Shown here: positions 1 to 12,400 of the stretch, piece after piece
Numbering within the stretch: position 1 is the first letter of the stretch
Layout of the letters: each line of letters starts with the position of its first letter
Source: Varroa destructor
Lineage: Eukaryota; Arthropoda; Arachnida; Mesostigmata; Varroidae
DNA: 64,000 nt
Reading direction: 5' to 3'
Assembly: GCF_002443255.2 (NCBI RefSeq)
Contig: NW_019211459.1
Span: 1,616,838 to 1,680,837 of the forward strand
Notes under the pieces: generated by a model
The model's input: only the letters and a program-made list of their open reading frames with translations
Told to the model about the DNA's origin: nothing
Databases searched by the model: none
Made by a program: the position numbers and the translations under genes

Positions 1-569
1 GAATTTACAAGTGAAGATGGAAATCGATCAGTTGCTTATTTCGTCTATATATACACCTATGATATATAAAGCGGAAAGCCTCTGGATATGTTGAGACCAG
101 ATATATAATAAATACTGCGTACATCGAAAAGCTTCATATACAGTTTACGGATTGAACGCATTAGAATTAAATTTTTGAAATTTTTAGCTAGTAAATTTGC
201 CGTTGTTACTTTGTTTTTTTTTTTTTCATTTATATACAATTAGAATTAAAGTTCCAAAAATTACAAAATTACCACCATTCTGTTCGGGACACTATTGATA
301 ACTTATTCACAAACTTCGTCAAACATTTCATTAAGGTGGCGTGATTCATGATTTCGTGCAATTTTGCCAATTAATTGTGCCGCCTAATTTGAATGTAATT
401 TTATCGCTGTAAACTATCTTGTTTTAAGTACTGTGCATTTTGTATTGACTGTTCTTTTAGCTAGGTGGCTTTAGAGTTATGTATCTATCCCGATGATATG
501 AGCTGCGTGAATCTTAACCTGAGATAGAGCTTCTTGAAATATCTGCAAAAAAAAATGACGGTATTATGC
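1..569. other. AT-rich flank, no gene seen
   Basis: No exon or RNA gene is recognisable. The stretch is AT-rich, with short T and A homopolymer runs, and leads into the mariner relic that starts near 570. Confidence 0.5.
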
Positions 570-1330
570 AGTTATATTGTGACGAAGACAAATGCTGCTT
601 AGGCCCGTGCAGAAATGTCTGCTATTTATAGTCAGTATGGACTATGGGAAGAAAAACGGCCCAAAGATGGTTCTATTGCTTTCGTTTATGAAATTTCGAT
701 ATCTAAAATCTTCTAATGGTCGAACAATTACGGCAAAAGAGTTCGTAAAATTATTGCGAGAGTTGAGCAAGATGGCACCTTGAAGAACTAGACAACCATC
801 ACCAAACAGTTTTAACCATTTCCGGGAAGCTGGCCACAGAAAAGCTCGATGTTTGGGTGCGACACGAGTTAAAATAGGAGAATTTGTTTTAGTGTATTTC
901 CATTGGCAAAACTCAACAGCCACATAGAGAAATCAAACAATTTTTAGAGCCGTTGGTCACAGGTGATAAAAAAAAAGAATAAATACCGAAATAATCTGCA
1001 AATCAAAAAGAAATAGTATTTTTCAATTTCTGACAAAGCTCAAGCTGACGCCAAAGAAGGCGATGCTATTTAGTGGAACCGAAAGGAAATCGAGCGTGAG
1101 TTGATTCCCCTTAATAAAACGATTAATTTTCCGCTTTAAGCAAGTAATCAGATTACAGCGAGCCATTAAAAAACCCTTTGAAATTAGTGAACAGAGAATA
1201 GGAAATGTCGTCTTCCGCTATAGTAAAGCCATATCACATACATCTTTAGCTACCTTTTTAGCAGATTCTACTTCCAGCACTTTTACCAATCCTAAAAGGC
1301 AACGACCATCTCAAATCCCACCGACGTCGT
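570..1330 (+). mobile_element. Decayed mariner transposase (5' and middle part)
   Basis: Read across several frames, the stretch follows the order of a mariner transposase. A helix-turn-helix-like start (near 590) is followed by a remnant of the region before the WVPHEL motif (about 810-870), then VTGDKK in place of VTGDEKW (about 957-975), and then a block resembling the KGI.YELIPLNKTIN segment (about 1085-1130). Stops and frameshifts occur throughout, so it is a dead copy. The C-terminal YSPDLAPSDYHLF region is absent; the element breaks off near 1330. The assignment rests on motif order recognised by eye. Confidence 0.6.
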
Positions 1331-1525
1331 GATGCGGAATTGCCAGTGAAAGCGTCTGCTATAAACTTTTCTCGTATAGGCTGGCACGGATGTTAAACGT
1401 GTCTTTGGAGAGTAAGTGCGATACCCAAGGGGCAATACGAGTTGAGAAAAAAGCATTTAACTGAAAGGGCGTCCTACTATCTTATATCAAGCCAATTTTG
1501 GCTATATATACACTGAGTGATTGTA

Positions 1526-1803
1526 GACCCTAAAGCTGCCTTCAACTTCGCCTCAAGGGGTTTCTTCTGAAGCATTCTCGCCGATACCGGTATTTCTATG
1601 AACGTGCGTAACGTAATATTGTGATACTTCAAAGTACCATATCAGAGTTACGATCGATGATGGGTTTTCGGAGCTGCCGGTGATAATTTATGCTACCTTC
1701 TTCTTTCGATCTTGCTTAAGAGGAGCTTTCCGACAAGATATGTGGACCTAAAAACTTAATGAAGGTTCTTCTTTACGCAGACTATTTTGCCGTTTCGGAA
1801 TCG
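1526..1803 (+). mobile_element. LINE-type reverse transcriptase scrap
   Basis: The translation has D-P-K-A-A-F-N-F near 1526, where non-LTR reverse transcriptases carry D-x-x-K-A-F-D. LLYADYFAVSESE follows near 1768-1803, in the place of the catalytic YADD box, with the second Asp replaced by Tyr. Several stops lie between the two blocks. It is probably the inactive remnant of a LINE. The clade cannot be named from so little sequence. Confidence 0.4.
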
Positions 1804-2236
1804 GAGCTGTAATTAAACCAAAACCGAGGCAATGAAATCCAGAAAAGGAGCTGCGGCCCTGTCATACGCTATATACCTCCGGTCGGCCTCTGACGTATGT
1901 TAATCGATTCACGTATCCTGATTACTAATCTCGTATAGCGGCCGAAATTTCTCTAAGAATATTGCAAAGAGTTGCAAGCTTCGTCCTCAATACTTAGCTT
2001 CCAGCAGTTGGCCCTCTGAATCGCTTTGCGACTCCTCGACCTCAAGGTTGTGCCATTTGCCGCATACAGGATAGGCTTCTTCCTGGGGTGATCTCACAGT
2101 AAATAACTTCGAGCCTTGGAATCGAACGAAAGTTTTATTTCTAAAAAGAGCCTTAGGATTGTGTCGGACAACTTGTAACAGGCTCACCTGCCTTTTGGCG
2201 GCAACGTTACTATTCGTCGAAGATCTCGGTCGAAGT

Positions 2237-2356
2237 TTCAAACTGTCGCAAAAACAAGCGGTGAATTGGGTTAAAAAGCTTGCGGAGGCCGATCCCGAAA
2301 TCGCTATAAATATGATTTTTCAAGCGGTTAGAATGCTACCTGACAAAGAAAAATAA
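2237..2356 (+). CDS. Short reading-frame remnant, unknown
   Basis: An open stretch ending at a TAA (2354-2356) encodes a 39-residue tail beginning FKLSQKQAVNWVKKLAEADP and ending MLPDKEK. It has a balanced, protein-like composition with a likely helix, but I do not recognise a family. It has no clear splice acceptor or start of its own. It sits between a LINE scrap and another gene remnant, so it may be transposon-derived or a decayed exon. Confidence 0.2.
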   Translation, partial: FKLSQKQAVNWVKKLAEADPEIAINMIFQAVRMLPDKEK

Positions 2357-2748
2357 ATAGTTTTGCTTGATGTTTAGCTACTGGGAAAAATTTTAAAAAC
2401 TTGGGTAGAAATTTTAATAAAACCACCATATGGCCTGAATATCGTAGCATCAGAGAGTCATCTGTTACTTATACTTATAGAAGAAGCGCTCCGTGAAGCA
2501 CTCGACTTAACGGGACTTACATATAGATCGAAAGGCCTTTTGGAATACACTAGGCACCGTTAACGTTGATGGTGCAGTTCTTAGAGCTGTATGCTGACTT
2601 AAATGTGGGCGAAAATTGCTCTACATTGACTAAAGAAAGCCTTGTTTATGGCACATAGCGTTCTAGTGATTTGACTTGTCAAAGCATGTAGAACTGTCAC
2701 CATGGAGGCACTTTTGTGCTTGCTAATGTACTATTCTGCACTTCTAAC

Positions 2749-3235
2749 GACAAAAAGAAACGATATATGAAACAATATGAGTTCATCGATAGCCCGAACA
2801 GCAACGATGCGGAAATGGCAATAGAAATTATTGAAATCAAGAACGTCAGATATTCCGAGGAGCTGGACGAAGTCCTCCATATCAGACTTGCAGGTCTGGT
2901 AAGTCAATAACCATGGCGACCTCGTTTATTACATCACGCAAGTATAAGGCTTAACACGGTCAGTACACAACCTTCATGGTAAACGTAACGAAAATGTAGC
3001 ATGCCATATGCGTGTTATAAACGTCAGGTGGATCATATAACGGTGCATGGAATTAGATTAAAAACTTTAGATCATAATTAAAAACGTTAATCATATCGAT
3101 AGATCTACAAAGGGGTTAGATAAATTAACGACCCCTTTCAGGAGCGTTACACGCAAGCAAGAAGAACTTGAAAGAACAAGAAGGAGACTTCAAGAAGAAA
3201 GACGTCAAGACGTACACGATGCGAGAGAAGAGTAA
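2749..3235 (+). pseudogene. Two-exon gene remnant with a frameshift, unknown family
   Basis: The first block (about 2749-2898) encodes KRYMKQYEFIDSPNSNDAEM through HIRLAGL and ends at a strong donor (gtaagt at 2899), phase 0. The second block follows a good acceptor (cccctttcag) and starts at 3142. In phase 0 it reads E-R-Y; after a one-base shift it continues as RKQEELERTRRRLQEERRQD and then VHDAREE before TAA at 3233-3235. Without the shift, the joined frame stops after ten codons. The charged tail looks like a coiled coil. I do not recognise the family. The frameshift and the surrounding transposon relics suggest a pseudogene. A non-canonical acceptor that rescues the frame is the alternative. 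Confidence 0.35.
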
Positions 3236-4290
3236 AGGGATAGAAGTAACTTCCTCCCTTCCTGTCTTTGAGGAATACAAATTAATCCATACCTCAACTA
3301 AATAAACACATAGTTAAACCTGGTAGTAATTGATTTTAAGGGTGAAAATAATCACACAGGTTGTTGCAAAAAATGATGCACTGCTTAATGGGTCCTAAGT
3401 CTCTGATTGTTTTTTTTCTCAGAGCGTAATTAATCAGAGATAATGAGCAAAGGATTATGTTTTCGAGACTAAGAATGTATCTGAAAATGCAATCACAAGT
3501 ACAAAAAAAATAGAGAAACTACAAAGACACTATAGCAGGGAGTGAAAAGCAGATCCTATGCCACTTACAACTAATTGGTGTTCTTATACAACGGAAGACC
3601 AGAAAACTTAACGCTTAAAGCTTTACCAGAAAAAAAGGAATTTTTAGGAAGTTAATAATTAAGTCACGAGCTCGGCGTCAGCAGCTAAAGGGTACATTGC
3701 ATATTATCAGCCATTTACAATAGTTAGGGAAAGCGGAGTTCAGTTATCAACTTGTACACTTTATAAGGCTCTGAGGCTAAATTTGGAAATAAACAACTCT
3801 GCCACGGCCGCGGTAACTAAAAAACTTTATCGACAGCATGTCTACCAACTGCCAATTATAGTTTGAAGGAATCAACCATTTGTATTTTTCTAACTGCCCG
3901 CTTTTAGTTTTCATATATTTTGAATATAGAAGAAAAAGTTTATTTTAGCTAACAAGCTATGTGGCTTCTTGCTTATAATCCGATAAGTGATTGCAATAGT
4001 ACCTGTAAGAGGATTCTGTAGGAAGGATTTGTTTAGAAGAAGCACAACTATTGACGGGTATCCTCCAACAAGCGTCATTTTCCGTTTCCAAAACCGGGAG
4101 ACATTCAAAATTCAGGCACCGCGAATTCTATTCAAAATAGGCTCCTTTCAAAGAGTTGAAACAATATGGAACTATTGCTATTGAAATTTAAGCGATTGTA
4201 TCACAGGCGAGTGGATACATAATGGCGACGTATACAGCAGTTCTTGCATTGACCTAGCCGGGCGGTTGATAGTTGTCATGGACTTGACTT

Positions 4291-4350
4291 CTGCTGCTGC
4301 TGCTGCTGCAGCAGCAGCAGCAGCAGCAACAACAACAACAACAACAGCAA
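4291..4350. repeat. (CTG)6(CAG)6(CAA)n palindromic microsatellite
   Basis: Six CTG units (4291-4308) are followed directly by six CAG units (4309-4326). This makes a perfect 36-bp inverted repeat without a spacer. Six CAA units, one CAG and one CAA follow. Confidence 0.95.
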
Positions 4351-5562
4351 AAGTAGAGATGCTTCAGTAAATTACTCTTCTATTGTTCATCTACTGTGGA
4401 TCATTAAAGACATGAAATGGATTTTCTAAAAATAGATAGACAAAAGCAATTGACTGAGGCATGTGCGTCTGACAACGTACGACAAAACGGCCTTATGCTG
4501 AGGTGATACAGTCAAACAAAGCAGAGTATTTTGGGTGGGGCCAAAGATCAAATAGTTTTGTGAAATACTTGTCATTTGTTCTGATCAACATATACGGACC
4601 TCGCAAATATATCAAATAGCTCGTACCGTCGTTTTGAAGTAATAAACACTCCAGATATTTGTTTTACATATACTGACTCTGGTTAGATATTCAAGATTCA
4701 ACAAAAAAAAAAACGAGAGTGGTGGATTTTTTACCCTGCCTGCTTGTTGTAAATTATGTATATCTATGTAGAATTGTTTTTCCGTTGCTCAGACCGACAA
4801 TGCGGGCGTCTATGGATGAGATTTGATTGAATATGCGCATAAAAATGCATACATGTCGAAGAACGATAAATAAATGGTGCAAGGGTTTACTCATATATTG
4901 CTGGCGAGGCCCCTATCGAGATCGGGCACCGAGAACAGCAGCGCATTTACTTTTCTTACACGTATTAACCCTGATATAATTTTCATATATGATTGTTGTT
5001 AACGAAATCCTCGGAAGTGATTTTGGGGCGACCTATCCTTCTGCCAAATATTGAAGTATTCCTTATTGCAAAAAAAAAAAATTTTTTGAAAGTGAGCATA
5101 TTTTAGCTTATAGCTTTAAACTTTATCCGGTTATATATTCACATGCGAGACAAATGTCAATCTCTTTGCGCAGCCATAAGAAACAATCCGGGTTGACAAA
5201 ATATATTTAATGACTATTAAAGATGTACACAGCACTGAATCACCCATAATTTTTTAATCCCATTGCCAAAATGTGTCTTTTATTCCTATGTAGGGAGGTA
5301 AAACGCAAATTTACTTATCTTTTGCTCATTTCACTCATACCATCCATCTCCAATTCATACGTCTTCATCTATACCTCATCCATGCACTACAGGTCAATCC
5401 TACATTCTTAATTAAAAAGCTTATTGACCTGATGTAACGTTTTGTGTCACATTCTGGCGGCCCGCGCACTTTCACACCTCAACTGTAACCTTATATCACA
5501 CAGATTTACGAAGTAAAAGTAGTTACCTTAGAGGAAACTATTTGTTTTGTGTCCGCTTACAG
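4351..5562. other. Noncoding stretch
   Basis: AT-rich with scattered stops in all frames. No exon, repeat family or RNA gene is recognised apart from short A/T runs (for example near 5070-5090). Confidence 0.4.
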
Positions 5563-5750
5563 GTGTTAAAAGTGATTTCGGTTCGACGAGAAAAGTAATG
5601 GCCACCTCAGCAGACGCGGCATATTTTCGCTATCTTCACGGCGTTCACGCTGACGTTACAGGCAAAACGTCAACAGTTGCCGAGGTTTGTAAAAGCTGCG
5701 CTGCAGTAACCATTTGCTTTAGACCGGTTTGCGCGCTAAAAACTAACTAA
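5563..5750 (+). CDS. Candidate 3' terminal coding exon, unknown gene
   Basis: A good acceptor (gtccgcttacag) precedes an open frame (phase 1 entry) encoding VKSDFGSTRKVMATSADAAY, then FRYLHGVHADVTG and a Cys-containing tail. TAA ends it at 5748-5750. AATAAA lies at 5826-5831, 76 nt past the stop, which fits a last exon. A donor-like gtttgt after the GAG at 5682-5684 gives an alternative internal-exon reading ending in phase 0. I do not recognise the peptide. Its upstream exons are not evident. The phase does not fit the AMPK-gamma exon at 8266, so it probably belongs to a different gene. Confidence 0.35.
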
Positions 5751-5825
5751 GATAATAATTGGATCCGTTTCATTCGTATCTCTATTCGATAATGGCGGTT
5801 CTAGTAGAGGGGACGTGATAGGCGA

Positions 5826-5831
5826 AATAAA
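5826..5831 (+). terminator. AATAAA polyadenylation signal
   Basis: Canonical hexamer 76 nt past the stop of the candidate terminal exon at 5563-5750. The link to that exon is inferred from spacing. Confidence 0.35.
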
Positions 5832-6252
5832 GAAACATACTAACAGCCAAAGGCTTACCTTGTACGTATTATCTTCCTATAACAAAGACTTTATCATTTG
5901 TAGTGAGATGATCCTTTGTTTGCACCACAGACGCAATGTCTGGCATCGAACTTCCTACACCTGCCGAGGGTTATGCTAGCGACAGGTTGTATTGGAGCAC
6001 ACCTACCTTCAAATATTTTGAATATAACGATCAATGAAAATTTAAAGAAAAAAAAAACGCTCAGATATCCCGAACTCCCGCGTACATCTCAAGCTCAAGC
6101 AGGTCACAAATACATCAGTTGGGAGATGGCTAGTACGAGCTAAATTGTTTAAGTAAGCAATTTAGTTTCTTTGTATCCAGACCAACTAACACGATTCTAC
6201 CATAAATATTAATAGCGGTTCTATTCATCTACTGATATTTGCGTCATATCGA

Positions 6253-6306
6253 TTGCTTGCTTCGGAGCAAGCATTGCCCGAACGGACGAAGCTTGCTTGT
6301 TCGGGT
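6253..6306. repeat. Nested short inverted repeats
   Basis: GCTTGC-TTCGGA-GCAAGC is followed by CCCGAAC and GTTCGGG arms. These could form two adjoining small hairpins. No function is assigned. Confidence 0.4.
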
Positions 6307-6441
6307 ATTTTCAGTAAACAGAGAAAATAGACTTTTAGCTCTGTTGAGGATAATTAATGGGTGTTTCACGTTTACAATGATCCTGTGCCTACCCACTACA
6401 TAAGCAGACTCTAAGCTTACCTGGATCTCCAGAGCAAGGCT

Positions 6442-6470
6442 ATGAAGCCATGGAAGCGCCCCAGCGGCAC
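6442..6470 (+). CDS. SNF4Agamma: AMPK gamma candidate first coding exon (long form)
   Basis: ATG at 6442 opens MKPWKRPSG plus two bases before a gtaaac donor. The two leftover bases (AC) join with the first base of the exon at 8266 to form Thr in the correct frame. An acceptor-like tctccag lies 9 nt upstream, so a 5' UTR exon may precede it. Very short exon; support is phase agreement only. Confidence 0.35.
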
Positions 6471-9400
6471 GTAAACTCGCCGTTTTCGTTCAGGTTCGTT
6501 GAATGTCATTAAGTATATTTGTATTGGTGCAGAGTTTCTGTGCAATTACTGATAGTTACTTAATATTAGAAATATAGAGTCCTTTATATGAAGGATAATG
6601 TTTAACTAGTAATTCGGACCCGGCGACACTAATATAGTAATTGTTATTATCCGATAATCCCGTTTATTGTTCCGAACCTAAAAAGAGTTCATCAGAACGA
6701 GCTCGTAAATTTCATACTTTGCACGACATTAATTTTTAATATATTACTGACCGGTTTTAATATATTGATCGTTTAGTGTTTTATCTATTTAGCCTTAGGC
6801 TACGGCAATGACGCTTATTAATGCATAAAGAGTAGATGGTCCGTATAGTTTCAAGGCGATATTATCACTCACTTACTAGCATTCTGAATTGATCGACAGC
6901 TATTTTTTTTATATATTACAATAAATAAATGTGCGGCAAAAAATATATTGCTTTTTCCAAAATACAGTATAATTTTGAAGCGAACTAGAGTTACGTCACT
7001 TCAATGAACTCTCTTCGTATCTTTCGGTATGCGGAAAAAAAACTCTACATAAACGTATGCTTGTAGTATAATACCTTCTACTGCAAGATACTAGAACGAT
7101 CCACGCAATGGTTAGCATATATCGCTGATTCTAAGCATAAATGAGACAACCATGCTTTATGCTCTATGATGGGCAGAAAAGTTTTTGCTTTTAGACACAT
7201 ATGAGTGCTGGCGTTGCCGAAAATTGTTAGCTAAGACTATTCGATGGACAGAAGCAAATTATGAGCTGACGCAGTTTTTTTTTTTTATCTCGTTTGGGCA
7301 GGACATCACCGCGCGTCTGAGCGCACTTGCTCCCATGAACTTGTTTCGGCTTTAGAATAAATCTGATTTAAACTGTATAAAAAACTTTTCCAGACAGAAT
7401 CATTTAAAGATCCAAATGGTCTTGCTCTTAAGCTTTAAAACTGGCTCATTGAAATGACAGTTTAAGTGCACATATTTCCAGCCAACAGCTACATAAAACT
7501 GGTTTATGAATTCAGTCATAGGACGACTGTGCGATCTACATGACCTTGCATTGATCTGTTCTAAATAACTTTTTCATACAAAGTACCCATTAGCAAGAGT
7601 GGAATATAATTTGCAAATAAATCAGCTTGGATGCTCAAGTTACGCCAGGGTTAGCCTGTGTGAAACACCAGCTGCATTAATTCTAAGCTGGAAAAATTGT
7701 CCGCGAGCCTTTAGTACCGAAGCCTTCAGCGTGGCCTTTTCCTAAGCACATCAGAGGGCGGTTCTCTGGCACTAGCTGTCACCACACCAGACAACACGGC
7801 ACAGACACTGAAATTGACGGTCTATGGAGTAAATTACCAGTGCGCATCGGAGAGTGCTCGTAATACGTTATATACTACGGATGTGACGAGTTACTTTTTG
7901 CCAAGGACGTTGTTTACCTACTTTTGATATGACCATAAGATCTAGTTGTGTCCTGATCCCAGAATCAATAGATACTTAATTTAATGGCTGCAAATAGAGG
8001 CCTTTTTAAAGATTACTTGTATGTCTTTCGTAGTCACATAATCAGCCGTAAATATGAAAATTCCAGTAGACAAATTAATACTTATGATAAGGCTATTATA
8101 TGCTTCTATGAATTGAGACTTTTCTCAAGCTTAATTGTACACAACACCTGGATCAGCTACCCTTCCCACTTACGACCCTTTTACGTCTAGGCATGATGTT
8201 GGCTAACTGCCGGTTAGGTTTTTTGTTCAGCCTTGTCATTCGTTTTGTCCGGCTTTGGTCCTTAGGTCTGAACTAGTTTGCGATAGACGCGTGCGGCACC
8301 TGTCTTCAACAGAAGACGAGCCGATCAGTCCGAGCGGATGTGGTAGCCACTCGAAGGAGTCGTCCTCATCGCAGACGCATTCGTCCGCGATTTTAGAGAC
8401 GTTTCGCCCTCGGTCGAAGTCAGACTCAAAGGAACTCATTAAACATCACAAACCGCCAGCTAGCAACATCATGTCTGCCTTGAAGTACGTATGCTGCTGT
8501 TTAAACAGTAGGCGTCGAAATATCGCAGTGGAAGACAGAAAAATAGCTCGTGGTGCTGGAAACTATCGTATACGATCTCAAATTGAAAAAAATATATCAG
8601 AACAGGAACTATAAAATTACAAGAGTGCGTAATGATGAAAATATCATATAATAGTATTCGAAAATATACTTTATCATGATGAGAAACATGCTAGAAAACA
8701 ATGAACGAGTATAGAAGGCTGTACTATTAGAGGAAATCTTGAGTCGACAAATCGAAGTGTCGTTATAAAAGAAGGAAAGCAATTTACAAGTGATTGCTCC
8801 GCATGTCAGAAAACAAAAAAGGTAGGCTAGTGTATATACGGTAGGCCGTATAATCATAGTAGAGGCCAATGTCGAGGCGTTATACTTCTAAGCACACAAA
8901 TTGAAACATAAAATTGATTTGAGTCCCTTTCGATATGGCGGAAGCCTTTGAACACCAAGATCTCGTTTGGTGTTACTCTACTTTCTCCCCTAACAAAAGT
9001 GACCATAGACACTTTTGTTAGGGCAGAAAGTACAGATAAAACTGCCGATACAGATGAATGATTGACTTTAATAGAAAGAGAGTCTGAGAACAGTCTACCC
9101 GACTCTAGTCGTCGCAGCAATTCGCGTAGCAAATTTTCGCTGCCAGAACTATCTTCGAAAGCATTCAGTCAAGGATTTGTATCACACTGTATAGTGTCAG
9201 ACTGTTTCAAATGATTTACCCGCTGAACAGGCATCGACTATCAGTGGAGGCCTTGCAAAGCCTGGAACGTCCGCCTTGTGCCGCTTACCATTTGCGGAGC
9301 TATGGGAAGCCTTTGGGCTAGTTCTTTAGCTAAAGCTTTGTTCTATACTAATAGAAATTTCTATACAGTATAAGAACCGATAGGAGCTCTTCATTTTTGC

Positions 9401-12400
9401 GGGGGATGACAGCTGGTTTTTATCTACAAGTGATTTTTAAGCTTGTTAATATGCGGTAGATAGAAAAACACATTGGATTTATTGCGCACAACTAAAGAAC
9501 GTTTTTTTTAGAGAAGTTAATAAAGGATTAATTTCAACTAACACTACAGGGCAACTGCCGTGAGCCACGAGACAACTCAGGCTATTACATATATTATTTT
9601 AGTAGTTCCTGTTCTTGACAAAAGAGCTATTTTCCAGAATACAGGAAAGGTTTTACTTACATTTGAAACTACTTGCAACTATAAAATTAGTGAATATGCA
9701 CTTTGTGTGTTGGTAGGAATTCAGTGCACACTCACAATTGGTTTTCTACAAGTGGAGGCGGATCCCTGAACGGGAGCAATAGTCCATCGAGCTCGCCAAC
9801 CTACGAAAGTCCTCATGGCCCTCTAAGCTTTTCGGGCCATTCGGGAAATCAGTCTCCCAGTACGCTAATGTACCCAAGCTTCTCAGATGGATTTGACTAC
9901 CGTCCTCAGCAGAGACCAAGGTATGAACGGGTGCTTCTAGTAACTAGCGAGACGTGAAGGTAATTACCGACTTTACTTTGCCCAATTGAATCGATACGTG
10001 TATACTATGCTCGTCGAAATTCCCCCCTGTAGGCGAATCATGCTGTGCTTAAACTGAAATTGATCCCGAAGTCGAACTTAATGACAGGTATTCGCTAGCA
10101 TACGCATACATAGAGCCTCGGACACCTTCGGGTGGCTTCACTTAAATAAGTGATAGTAGAACGATAAGTCACAATTCTCGACAACTTCCAATGTTTCATA
10201 CAGGTCAGGATCCGAATCAAAAAGCGGTGCTGTTGCCAAAGTCATGGACATGTTCAGGGCTCGATCTCAATCGATGAGTCTCACAACGGACGGCAAGGCC
10301 AAGGTAAGCCGAACATAATCAATTATGAAAAGTTCTTATTTTTTTCAACAGGTTCAACAAACCCGTATTAGTGGGAGGTTCAGGTTATGTTTGTATTAAA
10401 AATACAGTACGCCAAGACAATTCTCACTTTGAGCCGGTTGACGTATGTTGGTAGTAACCATTAATTAGATCGCAATTGTATTCAATCAAATCTGCCACAG
10501 CCTCAATTAAATGAATGCGGCAGTATCCGTATATAGAAATACACGGTTTATACAATCGGTCAAATTATTTGAGATGTTTATACGCTTTCTATAACTTAAA
10601 CTAGTGGCGTTATGAACGTTAGAAGATGAAAATTGTTGAATAGAATACCTATTGTGCACTGCAATGTTACTGTATATATATATATATATATATATATATG
10701 CTATATAATACAAGCGGGAAACAATGTATGTAAAGCGTATGTTTGGGCACTCGTCAAGTGTTCTGCGAAGTGTAGGGTGGCGCTGATCCAGCCGCTCCAA
10801 AAGCGCGGCAAATTTACCTAAATAAATAAACCTACCCTTTGCTTTGATTCACTAATTCTGTATACGTTCTTAGGTCACTTGGATTATAGATAGCGAACCA
10901 GGCTAATTTTAGAGTTGTTTTCATCTAACGGGCGCTCTTCAGTAACAATGCAATACGGTAACTTCAGCTAAATATTTTCTATTTCAGAAGGTCTCACACA
11001 GTCAGTCGGGTATGTACATCGATAGGTATAGTAATTTAAAAGCGTCTTTGAATTTGCTTACTTTATCCACACATGCACACCTATGCGTATTGGATTGTTG
11101 AAAACGTGTTGGAGCTAGAATGTCACATATCTTAGATACTATAGGTTGCGTCGTGTTGTCGTTTGAAAATTGAGGCTCGACAATGGTAGATGTGCTAACA
11201 TCTAAATGCCTCGAAGGTTAATGAAGTTTCTGCAAAAGGGTTCTGCTGCTTACGGTTAAGATGAGCTATCAAAAGGAACTGCTTTTGTTTTGGACATTCC
11301 GATGAGAACAGTGCCCCTCGACTAATAACAGAAAAAAGTTGATGAAATTACTGTGAGAGCTGAGCAATACTGGCAAAATAAATAGCCATAAGACTTAGAC
11401 ATTTAACCTCTAGTTTGTTCAAGTGAACTTTAACAAGGACACGAGTGCTAGAAGCTTTCCGACATGCGTAAAGAGCAATCAACTCAGGATATCGGGTGGC
11501 CGAAGAAGTGTTAACGGTCTCTCTGACTAGAGGCAACATATCTCAGGTAATATCGCCAGCTTGGGGATACTCGCATTTTAAAGCTGAGATTTGGCACTAG
11601 TAGATGCGGTAAGTAGTTGTAGTGGTAGACCCATTGTAAAAAGAGTTTGTGAAATTGATGAATTGCTATAGTTAACGAAACCGACATCTGACTAGCCCAG
11701 GCATTGTTAAGGAAGTAAATATTTACCGCTCAACAATCTTAAGTTGTTTGAAAAAAGCTGGCTGTAAAAAGAAGCTTCTTTGCGATTTTTGGGTGCCACA
11801 CAAATTGACGCTCGATCGTATTTCCATCTGCAGAATTCTATAGAAATCGTTGCGTTTTTGAAGCAGTTGATTGCGGGTAGTGAAATATAGATCGCATACA
11901 ACCTTATTGCGCGAAAATTGTACCCCATAACATGCGATGAAAGCCAAACTGTTGCCAAAGGAAATAATGCTATACGTTGGGTGAATTTAGAAGGGGATCG
12001 TGCGTGTGAGTTGCTGCCGCCTAGCAGAGCGATTGATTTGAGAAACCTTTACTGTCAACAAAAAGCAAGCTTATAACAAATTGTCATTGAACTACAGAAA
12101 AGGCGTTGTCTTCTACCATCACGGCGTCGAATCACATGCATTTTTAACTGCCCGCCGAAAATTAAAAACAACCTAGATGGGAACTCTCAATATGTTCGCC
12201 CTACAGCCCAGATCTTGCGCCATTAAACTATCATCTGTTTCGGTCTCTGCAGAATTTTCTTAATGGTTGTAATTTTTATTCAATGAAGAAATGACTTGCC
12301 GTAATTTTTCGTCTGGAAGCCGCAAAAGCTCATAAGTGATACGATTATAACATTATCAGAAGAAAAATGGCAAAATGCTATCGATCGAAATGGCACATTA

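Noticed and set aside
4291..4350. CRISPR-like array or tandem protein repeat
   Set aside because: Simple trinucleotide microsatellite without spacers, in a eukaryotic setting.
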